NCBI GenBank assembly: GCA_012934845.2
Contig: WNNJ02002276.1
Coordinates: forward strand, 94,280 to 158,279
Source: Pomphorhynchus laevis
Taxonomy: Eukaryota > Acanthocephala > Palaeacanthocephala > Echinorhynchida > Pomphorhynchidae
Reading direction: 5' to 3'
DNA length: 64,000 bases
Numbering within the stretch: the stretch's first letter is position 1; each line of letters starts with the position of its first letter. This document shows positions 22,831 through 33,200 of this stretch, piece after piece. The notes under the pieces were generated by a model. It saw nothing but the letters and a program-made list of their open reading frames with translations. It made no database searches and was not told the DNA's origin. The translations under genes and the position numbers were made by a program.

Positions 22831-24339
22831 TTGGTAATGTTTTTTATAATATTAGCCCGTAAATTTGGCTCTCCTGGTCCAGATGATATTTCACCTTACC
22901 TAATTAATGCGGTTGGACCTGCCGTAAGTAGTGTTTTAGCGCATATATTTTCATTTAGCCTGACAAATTCGTGGGTTCCTGCAATATGGAAGTCTTCTAT
23001 TGTTGTACCAATCCCTAAAAAACAGCCAGCAACTGCTTGTTTAGATTTTCGCCCTATCAGTTTGACCAGTGTTCTCTCTAAATTACTAGAACGAGTTATT
23101 GCCAAAAGGCTACTCGAGCATCTAAACTTTAACAGCATTCTTACTGATTCTCAACACGGATTCAGACAAGGCCGTTCATGTCTATCTAACTTGCTTACCG
23201 CGAGAGAGAGTTGGATGGAAGTACTAAGCTCAGGACTTTGTCTCGACGTCGTATTTCTAGATTTTTCGAAAGCCTTTGATCGTGTTCCACATAAAGGTCT
23301 TGTGTCACTCTTAATTCACTACGGCGTCCCTCGTGTAATCTGCTCTTGGATTGAAAATTTTCTTTCATTGCGTACGTTTAAAATAAGAGTTGGTGAGCCT
23401 TTATCTGCAGAAAGAAGTATGTCGACAGGTGTCCCTCAGGGTTCTGCATTAGGTCCTCTATTATTTATCACGTTCCTTAACGATTTACTCTTACGTATTG
23501 AGAACTCTCACTTGGCATTCGCTGATGATCTTAAAATTTGGACTGCTATACGAGATATTGATGACTGTAATTCTTTACAGGCAGACTTGGATCGCGTTTA
23601 TGATTGGTGCCATTATACTGGATTGCATATTAACGTTGATAAGTGTATACTTATGAGAATGGGTAAAAAATCCAGTAATTTTACATATCATATCGGCGAT
23701 GTTCTTCTCACTGAAGTATCACATCATAGGGATTTAGGAATTATCGTGCAGGCATCATTAAAAACTAAACTTAATAGTGAAAGAGCAATAAAAAGCGCTA
23801 CTCGTGCTCTATATATTGTAAAGAACTCATTCCTTAAGATTACCACGAATGTCTTTAGAAATTTGTTTAACACGTTGGTTCGTCCGCATTTAGAGTATGC
23901 AATTCAGGCTTCTTTCCCGGTCACCAAACAAGAAAGGACAGATATTGAGTCAGTTCTAAGGCGAGGTTCTCGTTTATGTTCGAATGCGAGAGTGGATTAC
24001 GCATCTCGATTAGATTTGCTAAGAATTCAACCGATGTCGTCACGATTTTTGTTTCTTGACTTAATAGGAATGTATGCACTTGTACACCGGTTGGACGGTT
24101 ATCCGAGTGGTTCGATCACATTACGTTCATCGATTTTGAGAGGTCACAGCAAAACTGTCTATAAAACAAGGCATGGTAGGTATCCAAAATGCTGGCGATT
24201 GTCGCACAGGGTACTTAATATTTGGAATTCTCTGTCTGAGGAAATTGCTTCCGCCCGGAGTCTGCATTTGTTCAAAAAATTATTAAAGACATGGATCATC
24301 AAGAAGACGAGAAACGAGTCATGGACATATTTGTCGTGA
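22831..24339 (+). CDS. LINE-C ORF2: reverse transcriptase, uninterrupted 502 codons
   Basis: Non-LTR reverse transcriptase with motifs in order: PGPDDISPYLI (RT0, about 13), VVPIPKK (RT1), DFRPISLTSVLSKLLERVIA (RT2), DSQHGFRQGRSC (RT2a/3), FLDFSKAFDRVPH (first catalytic aspartate, about 143), STGVPQGSALGPLLFITFLND (about 200), and HLAFADDLKIW (about 229; FADD for the usual YADD). The thumb and C-terminal segment end with RPHLEYAIQASFP, RRGSRLC, LRGHSKTVYK and LNIWNSLSEE. The endonuclease part is missing and the frame starts just inside RT, so the copy is 5'-truncated. The long open frame argues for recent insertion. Jockey/CR1-like by motif layout; exact clade not resolved. Confidence 0.88.
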   Translation: MVMFFIILARKFGSPGPDDISPYLINAVGPAVSSVLAHIFSFSLTNSWVPAIWKSSIVVPIPKKQPATACLDFRPISLTSVLSKLLERVIAKRLLEHLNFNSILTDSQHGFRQGRSCLSNLLTARESWMEVLSSGLCLDVVFLDFSKAFDRVPHKGLVSLLIHYGVPRVICSWIENFLSLRTFKIRVGEPLSAERSMSTGVPQGSALGPLLFITFLNDLLLRIENSHLAFADDLKIWTAIRDIDDCNSLQADLDRVYDWCHYTGLHINVDKCILMRMGKKSSNFTYHIGDVLLTEVSHHRDLGIIVQASLKTKLNSERAIKSATRALYIVKNSFLKITTNVFRNLFNTLVRPHLEYAIQASFPVTKQERTDIESVLRRGSRLCSNARVDYASRLDLLRIQPMSSRFLFLDLIGMYALVHRLDGYPSGSITLRSSILRGHSKTVYKTRHGRYPKCWRLSHRVLNIWNSLSEEIASARSLHLFKKLLKTWIIKKTRNESWTYLS

Positions 24340-24475
24340 TTTTTATTTTTTTTTCTTGTTGACTTATTTTTCTTCATTTCTTATTTTTTAGTTTTATTTT
24401 TTTTAAACTGTGATCAGGCAGAATAGCCTTATGGCTAAGCCTTGTAAGAATAATAATAATAAATATGAATTTTAA
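24340..24475 (+). other. LINE-C 3' UTR and AAT tail
   Basis: After the stop comes a T-rich stretch, then CAGGCAGAATAGCC, TTATGGCTAAGCC and a tail reading AATAATAATAATAA near 24450-24463. The copy at 12.0-12.1 kb has the same order (GCCTGAATAGCC, TTTTGGCTTTGG, AAT repeat). AGCC and GGCT can pair as a small hairpin, the kind of 3' signal that LINE reverse transcriptases recognise for target-primed reverse transcription. Confidence 0.7.
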
Positions 24476-24935
24476 AGTAAGAGTTGTTAATACTCACTTG
24501 TATCGTCGTTCGTGTACAGCTAGTTGCCGACATAAGTAACTAACATGTTAGAAAGTTTCCGAAACTGATTTTAGAAATAAATATTTTCTTTTATAAAAAG
24601 AAATTATTTCCCTAAATGTTTGCTTATCTTCATTTACACCGACGAAGATTTTCGGCCTCAACAGTCCAAGAAAAGTTTTGGAAGTTTTCATTCAGCTTCA
24701 TAGTTTATTTGTAAAAATAAAAATGATATTTGCATTTTTATAATTTTGAGATTACATTCTTCCTATTTAACATCAAATATTGCAATTTAATATTTAATAA
24801 ATATTAAATATTAAATATCAATATTCAATAAATTTCTCGTTTTGCTCAGTCAGCTACATTCAATATGGAGTTCAACGTTTGGGCTAAGTATACGCTTTTT
24901 GCATTTTAGCAATTCGATCTATACATATTAACGTG
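24476..24935. other. Spacer, no gene seen
   Basis: AT-rich sequence with ATTTAATATTTAATAAATATT runs near 24790-24830. No feature recognised. Confidence 0.4.
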
Positions 24936-27035
24936 AACAAATTTTCTACTGATAACATAGCAGTTTCTCCTGATGACCTGTAATGATTATATTCTTAATA
25001 CATTGTCTGTTATTTATTACATTCATAATTATTGATTTTTATTTTAAATTTGAATTATAAATTCTGTTATTAAATAGTTTTAATTTAACTTAGTAAGTTT
25101 TTTTGTTTATAAAGCATTTAACATTTCTATTTTTTGTATTTGTAAAGTTTAAACTCTCGTATAAAATTTAATTGTATAGATACATTTTAATGCTTATTGC
25201 CTTTAACATTGAATATCAGGGCAAACGACGAAACTGTGGAGGCAATGAAAATCCGTTTAGTATTGTAAATGCATATCACGTTAGATGGAGTTTTGATCAC
25301 TCTTATTATTTTCATTTCGGATAGCACTAATTTAAATCTATTTGATTTTTTGCATAAGACAAAAAATCTTATTGAATATTAAAACATATTCAAAAAAGTA
25401 TCGGAATAGAGGCTAAAACATGATAACATAGCAGTTCTTCCTGATGACATCTATTCCTTATTCGAATACATTGTATGTTATTTATTTGTCATTTAATAAA
25501 AATTGATTTTTATTTTAAATTTTAATATTAAATTTTATCGTTATATAAATATAAATTGTATAAAATCTTATATAATTATTTATTATTTATTTTCTATTTA
25601 TATTTAGTATATAATAGACTTATAGACTTATTAAGCGAAAAACAAATTATGGTCGGATAATTATTTATCTTTATTTTTGATTTTTTATTAGTATAAAATA
25701 CGCAGGCTCAGTTATCTGATTTGTTCTACTGACAAGATATTATTGACCTGTGGACTGTGTTTTCCCGATAATATAACGTTTGCCAGAAATACGGAAACTA
25801 TGCATTATTGATAAAACATTATTATTTTTCTACTGATATTCAATTATCATTATAATTATCTAATTATAATAATTTAATTATATTATCTAATTTTAATTAT
25901 CGTTGTATAAATATAAATTATTTAAAATCTCATATAATTATTTATTATTTATAATTATTTTCTTTATTTTATCTTTATATTTATAGCACAGTTATAGCTG
26001 ACTTATTTTTAAGCTTTATAGAATATGAATTTGTTTATAACAGTATAATGAATAACGATGAAATGAATAAATTATATAAACTTTATCGTTATATAAATAT
26101 AAATTGTATAAAATCTTATATAATTATTTATTATTTATATTTATTTATCTTTATTTTTATTGATATATAGTATAAAGTACGTAGGGACGTACGTTTATAT
26201 CAGATACATACATTTATATATAGTAGGTAGGGACATCTATATTTAGACAAATAAAAGATGTTCAAATGGGAGGTAATAGTAGCCCAATTATAGCTGACTT
26301 GTTTTTAAGCTTTATAGAATATGAATTTGTTCATAGCTGTTTAAAAAATAAATCCAAACAATATAAATATATGAAATACATGTTCCGATTATATGTGTAT
26401 TTAAGTCTAACAAATTTATCTAGGTAGCCTCATTCTTAATATAACCAATATTGATGATAAAGAAGGTGTATATCTAGATATGAACATTAAATTAACATTA
26501 ACTAAAACTACTATTAATTTATATCGTAAAGATGACATATTTAAATTTACAAGAAACATATTTTTGCATGAGCATTCATGCATACCATATAATATTAAAT
26601 ATAATACATTAAATAATGAAATTTTAAGAATTGCAAACAGAAAATAGTAAAATATATAAATCAACACAATAATATAAAAACTTAATTTAAAATCTTAAGC
26701 AGAAATTTTTTATAGATGGATAATAATATGCTTTGTATTAGAATAAGTATTCATTTGGCCACGCTGCCATGTAAGTCGAGAAATATGGACCGACACTGAT
26801 AGCATGGCAGTTACTCCGAATGACTTTTAATTCTTATTCTGATACATCGTATGCTATTTATTGGTCAATTCATAAAAATTGACTTTTATTGTAAAATTTA
26901 ATTATAAATTCTATCGTTATATAAATATTAATTTTATAAAATCTATTAATATTTATTATTTATAATTATTTATCTTTATTTTTAATTTGCATAAAATACG
27001 TATACTCACTAAGCTGATCCGATCTGATTCATTGC
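24936..27035 (+). mobile_element. Cluster of Penelope-like element relics and tails
   Basis: Three tail copies lie in one orientation: about 24945-25110, 25415-25765 and 26790-27030. Each starts with a GATAACATAGCAGTT-type block and the two longer ones end with an ACTCAGTTATCTGAT-type block. Between them, 26000-26080 and 26275-26690 keep pieces of the reverse transcriptase seen intact at 56.3-56.6 kb: the plus strand encodes the block ending ADLFLSFIEYEF and a degraded stretch through MHEHSCIPYN-like sequence. The arrangement RT end, then tail, repeats that at 55.6-56.6 kb in inverse orientation. All copies are broken. Confidence 0.6.
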
Positions 27036-27160
27036 TTTATAACTTTTGGCTGTTGTTCTCTATAAAATTCAAAACAACCAAAATTATAAGTTTCTGTCGA
27101 TACTCCATATTAATAACTTTATTGTAAATACTTTTAAAATTTTAATCACTGATTTTATAG

Positions 27161-27298
27161 ATGCAATGCATAATATTTTCGAAACAAGAACCGCTCTGTA
27201 CGCTTTGGCTTGCCTCTCACAATGATAAACGAATTAAGCGCAATCAAGTGTGCAAAACGGATATTGAGAAATGCTGCAAAATTATATTACACTCTTCG
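27161..27298 (+). CDS. RAD21: RAD21 exon 1: start of the SMC3-binding domain
   Basis: 46 codons ending in phase 0 at a GTAAGA donor. FSKQEPLCTLWLASH aligns with the family's LSKKGPLAKIWLAAH, followed by a DKR for DKK and a CKTDIEK block where vertebrate RAD21 has FECNLES. This pairs with exon 2, whose first codons continue the alignment to MALQMRGQLMLGIVR. The ATG at 27161 gives a protein about three residues shorter at the front than human RAD21. Confidence 0.85.
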
Positions 27299-30200
27299 GT
27301 AAGAATATCACTTTTCGGAGATAAATTATATAGTCTCCTAGATAACAAATAACTGATTTTATTAGCCATCGATATGATCGTTAGAACGAGTTAGTTGCTT
27401 CATATTTATTCTTACAATTTGATTGAATTCATTTAATTTATAAGTTGCCTATTAATGTATCAATATTTATTTCATAGATCGAGGATTATATGGTTTTTTA
27501 ACAGTCATCAATTAGTCAAATTTACAGATTAAATCTGAAAAACTTAAAATCAAATTAAACAATTAAATAAAAACCCACGTTTGTTCTAAAATTTATAGAA
27601 TTAACTAACAAATGATAAAACGGAAATCTCGGTCTAATTGCTATTCGATATTTTAGCACTTTTAGACACTCGTTAAAAGATCATTTGTATAATTAGTATG
27701 CTGATATCGAAATTTGATATAAAAATTGTATTTTAGCTATTATTAAAAATATTTCAAAATTTTTATTAAAATTTATTAGTGCTTATACAACAGATTTTCG
27801 ACGCAATTTATCCAATTTAAATCCATTAAAATTTAAATGAAACCGCATTTAGTGAAGGAGTAGGATAAAATGGATGATATTAACATCATTTACCGCTCTC
27901 TATAAAACTTGGAATCATCTTCAGCCTTTTGAGCTTTTGCCTCCAGCATCAACTGACTTTTTCCTGTACTAGCAATGACGTCTCTCGCTTGTTGTAACTC
28001 AGTTTCGTACATTTCCTTGATTTTTGCTCCATTTCCACATGCTTTAGCTTTCAGCGTATCCGTTTCATTACGAAGTTGTTTGTTTTGTATTTCAAGAAAA
28101 CGTACTCGTTCGACTTAGCTAGCAAATCGATCGTTCAATTCAATAAGTTCCCTTTTCTCCTTTTCTCGGTTATCCCTTAAACATAAAATATTGTTTATAC
28201 TAAAATTTGAATTTAAAGCTTACAGTAAGCTACGAAATACTATTGTTTTTAATCTATTACTCACGATTTATTAAGTAAATGTATTTAAAAATGTAATCTT
28301 TTAAGTTATTTGTAAATGATGTGGATAATTTCTATTTTAATCTAATTTAGATAGCAAATGTTTTGTAAAAATCGATTTTAATTTACTTACTTTGCTTTGC
28401 TTTGCCATTTAATATATTGACATATAAAAATAAATCGTCACTAGTTCGTAAGCGCAATAATACGCAAGCATGTTGCGAAATTCTAATTAGGGTTCCTTAA
28501 CCATGGTGTCCTTCTAATGAATACATTCCTTACATTTCCCACAATGAAATCAAATCCTCGAATAATTAATTAATATTATTAATATTATAATAATTTATTT
28601 CATTATATGATATCTAAGGCACTGTTTTGCAAACAACGTAACTATCTACATGAACGATAAATTTACAAAAGACAAGATGCATACATTTTACAAGAACATT
28701 TCTTTCTTGAAAATAAACGATTGTTTCTTCTTCAGCTATATTTTTCTAGAAGCATTCAAAATATGTAACATTTATCTCTTTATATTAAAATTTGACGTAA
28801 ATTTATAATTAAATCACCATTTTGTTAAAACATTTTAAATAATAAACTTTTTTACTCGTCGTAGTCATTTGATATTTTGTGAGCATATTTATAACCAAAA
28901 TCTTGCCTTATTCTGAGAATTTAAAGTGCCGATTGCTAATATTGAAGAAAATATGACATTAATAATAGATGCTAAGCTGAAACATTTCAGGATAATGTTT
29001 TCACATTGCAATATTTTAATGTCTTCTTTCGTATTGATGTTATCAATTTCATTTACGGTCATAACCGCTTTGTTCGTGTGCTTTTTTATTTTGCGTTTGT
29101 ATTTACAAAGTTAAATCCATTTATGATAACGGGATTTGTTGAAAACGCGAGTCAGGTGTCATTAAAGCAAGTATACTGGACACTGTGTGTAAGTTAGTAC
29201 GCATCGTAGAAACCAATAGGTTCATTCGTAAATTTATACATGAAAGGCCATATTAAATACACGTTTCTTAACTATTTTATTCTCATGTGAGATGACTTTT
29301 AAACGTTTTCATTTTTATAACAACATGTCATTATGAAAATTATTTAACATTTTCAATGTTAAATTAAATTTGTAATAATAAAATGAACATTTGTCTTTAC
29401 GAATTTATGTAAAAACTTTTACTAGTTTTATGGCTCGCATTCAGCTTACATTTGATATTTCGAAATTTAATTGAAGAGATATTAGATTTATTTGAATATT
29501 TTTATTTATTTAGAGTACGGAAATGGCATTACAGATGCGCGGACAATTAATGCTAGGCATTGTACGCTTGTTTTTTCGAAAAGTTCGTTATTATTTATCA
29601 GATATCAATGATGCATTGATGAAACTTAAACTAGCAACTGATGAAAATGCAGAAAATCCTCATGATGAAGACGATGCAAAACCAAAGGTAACGTTACGAG
29701 ATAAACATCCTGATCGAATAAAAATAAAATTTGAGTAAGTTTTATTTAATTAAAGGCAATTTAATTTTGTTTTCATCAGTTTAAATGACAACGATCTTGT
29801 AGTGCATCACCGTCCAAAGCAGCCACATTTGGATGAAATAACAATCCCACAAGAAGCATCAAGTCCTCCATTGCTAAGAGATATTGATCTTGGTAATTTT
29901 GTTTTCTAATCATCCTATTAAAATTATTTTTTTAACAATCCGTCTCATTCAATAAATTTAAAAATTTTAATTTGACGAAAAAATCTATAATTCGATCACT
30001 AGTATCTAATATAAACTATCGATGAAACAATTTTTCAAGAAAATAAACTTTTAAGCTGTTATTCTCGCAATTGCTAACGTTGTCTTGAACTCTTGGCTTA
30101 TGGTAAAATAATTGTCGGTTTTGAACTCTGACGAGTGATTTTCCTTGATGAAATTGCGATTCGTCAACACCGTCAAATTTATACTTTTTGAAATATAAAC

Positions 30201-33200
30201 TTGATTTTTTACTGATTAAACAGATTGTCTATAATTTATATTTTGGATTTTATCAATTAAAGGAAAAAGGTAATTGAAAATGCTGTTCAAAAAATATGAT
30301 TTAGATCGAGATGCACAGCTTAATAAAGACATGTTTCGTGACGACATTCACATGGATGAAGAGAGCATGGCAATGTCGAGTTCGTTCTTAAAAAGCATAT
30401 GTACTTACCAAATTTTGGAAATGATTTACTGTTTGTATAATATTTTAGTGGACGAGTATATGATAAGCTCACCAAAGCAGGCAGATATTTCTGCAATCCA
30501 ACATAATGATATTACAATGCAAACGCCCGGCGACCAGCCAGGTGATATCAGTTATCGAAATACTTCCTTTTTAAATTGAATTTATAGAAATTGACATATC
30601 AATACAGGCACCGAATCATATTGATTCGTCAACGACAACACTTCGTTCGTTTCAGACAAATCTCAACGATACAACTCTGAAATTAAATAATCAGCTGGAG
30701 ATTCTTTTCCAAAAGGGTATAAACGCACCATCAGTTGTCCGCTACTTTAGCATTAACTAATTTAGCTGAACGTACTTGTCTAAAAAAGAAAGCTAATGCG
30801 AAATCATCTTTTGTACAGATAGATAGCAATATTGAATTAGAAGATTCCGATCGATTAGTAAAAGACTCTGCTCGTGACGATTCTATAAATATGCTAATTT
30901 TGCCACCTTACGATAGAGCAGAACTTTTAAACAACGAACGACAGTCAAAGGAGTATCTGCTTACGTCAAACGAATTTCAACTATGTTCCACACAAATTCA
31001 AAAGGTAAGATTACTTAATAACTTTATACTTTTTAATAAATTCGGAAGTAGTTCATACAATCTGAAGTTTAACGCCATTTAATAATAATTATTCATAATT
31101 ATATTATAATTTATTATTTAACGTAATCTTACATTTTATATATTTAAAACCTACATTTTTATTTCTCTTATTTTTATTTTCTTTTTTTATTATGTATTGT
31201 TACAGACACTTCGCTGTCATGTTTTGCAATGCTTCTAAACTATTTAAAATTCTGCAATTTGATTAGAAAACCATATGTGCCAATATTATTAAAAATTTTA
31301 AAGATACACTATATTTAACCACAAATATAACTTAAAAATTGTCATTCTAATTGTCTCTGATATTAACTCAAACGTCGTTCAGCAAATTGCGACTTAAGTG
31401 TCTAACTGGCTACACCGCTTTATTGAATCGGCTAATACTGAAATTTGTTTAATAAAGAAAGTGTACGAAATACGTTAGCATACAATTTTACATTAAATAT
31501 CTTAATTATAGAACGTCTCGTTGACCCTTTGTAAAATGTACTGATTGTTGTGTTTTAGTAGCGTTCGTTCTGACAAGCAAGTAATGTAGCTCGTGTCATC
31601 TGCCAGCTATATGACCCTCAGTTAATCAGTTTTTGTTTTATAAGGTGCTAGTATCTAATTTTAGCATTACGAATCTGCACGAAATATACTAAAGCGTGAT
31701 ATAGGTCAATAATACGATATCGAGTTTTATTTAACGATTAGTTATATGCATGTATTTCCTAAAATGCGCGCATCTTTGATTTCTACTTGATTAGTTTTGT
31801 TATCAAATATATAACACAATGCTATGCAAAAAGAATTGAAAATAATTTGAAGCTTTTAGGGTTTAAACGTATTTTTAAAGAATAGCGCTTTTATATTTAA
31901 TATATTCGATAGTTGAATAAAGTTATAATGTCAATATATTCTGTCATTTTAATTATAGTAAATGCATAGACATTTGTTTAAATTTTAGTTAATTTTATTT
32001 AAATAATATATCACATTTTCAAAAAATAACCTTTATTTTTAAACTTTTTAAATTTTAAACGTAAATTCACAAATTGTTATTTCATAGACTGAAAATAAAA
32101 TATTAAATAAATTTTAAAATAACCCTCTACCGTCACGGGTGATGAGGGAAAATCAATATCAAACGTTATTACAACACTAGAACGTTAATAGACAAACATC
32201 TACCAAATTAATAATACTAATTCACAGGTCGTTAAGCTGCAATAGGGATAGTGTTTTTAAAGGAATGCAAGTTCGAGCATGTAAGAGCTGTTGGCACATA
32301 CATAAACAGTATTTAAAAATACAGGAGGATTCTCGTGTATGGCACATTATCCTATTTGAGCAAGTTTTGCTCAAATTGGATAATGAAAACCGTCAAGAGA
32401 AAATCTCATTATACATGCTCGCTTTCTTTGACTACCAAACCCAAATTTTCAAATGTTCGGGAATTCAACGGCAGGCGTAAATTGGATATCACTATCAAGT
32501 AAGAGTTGCTTCGAATCTCAAGAGTTAAGATTCTTCAACTCTTGAGTTGAAGAATCGCAAGAATATCAAGAGTTGCTTCGAATCTCAATTCGATAAATGC
32601 GGACGAAACGTCGCCGTCTCTATTAAATGGAAACGTTTCTGCAGGATAAACGACAAGGATTACTTTCTAGCTAAATAAGCTTATTTCGAAGACGAAACCT
32701 TGCGGGACAAGCAAAAGAAGAATTTAAGGAAATTCCATTTTATTCTATCAATTTGCTCAAAATTCCGAATAGACAAATCCTTCTATATAGCCGATAACAC
32801 ATATGTAACCCTTGGAAGAAATATCATTTGAAAATAATTCATGGCTGTAGGATAGTATGTTGAACGTAAAAGATTAACCGAATTCATAAAAGAAGCAACC
32901 TTACAAGCAATTATTTCAAAATGATTAGTAAAACTCCAGTTAGAGGACATATTAAATCCAATATAGCATAATTGCGTACACATTTGCAAGCTCATACGTC
33001 ATAGGTAAAACATTATTTCGTGATAACCAACCATCCCCTCGGAATTTTAACACTTTTGTTTTCGCTAGATTAACTTGCAAACCATTCGCCATCCAATGCA
33101 GTTTAAGCCTAACCAATGCTGATAATCAGCATTGGTTAAGCTTAACGGATAATCTGCGTATAAAAGACAATAAGAGTTAGATTAATTTATAAATGTTAAC

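Noticed and set aside
28926-29197. Two overlapping 62-63-codon hydrophobic frames in RAD21 intron 1
   Set aside because: AT-rich low-complexity sequence with no match and no splice logic.
30717-30734. Possible 18-nt intron in RAD21
   Set aside because: It does not restore the frame; the 34-nt GT-AG intron 30717-30750 does.
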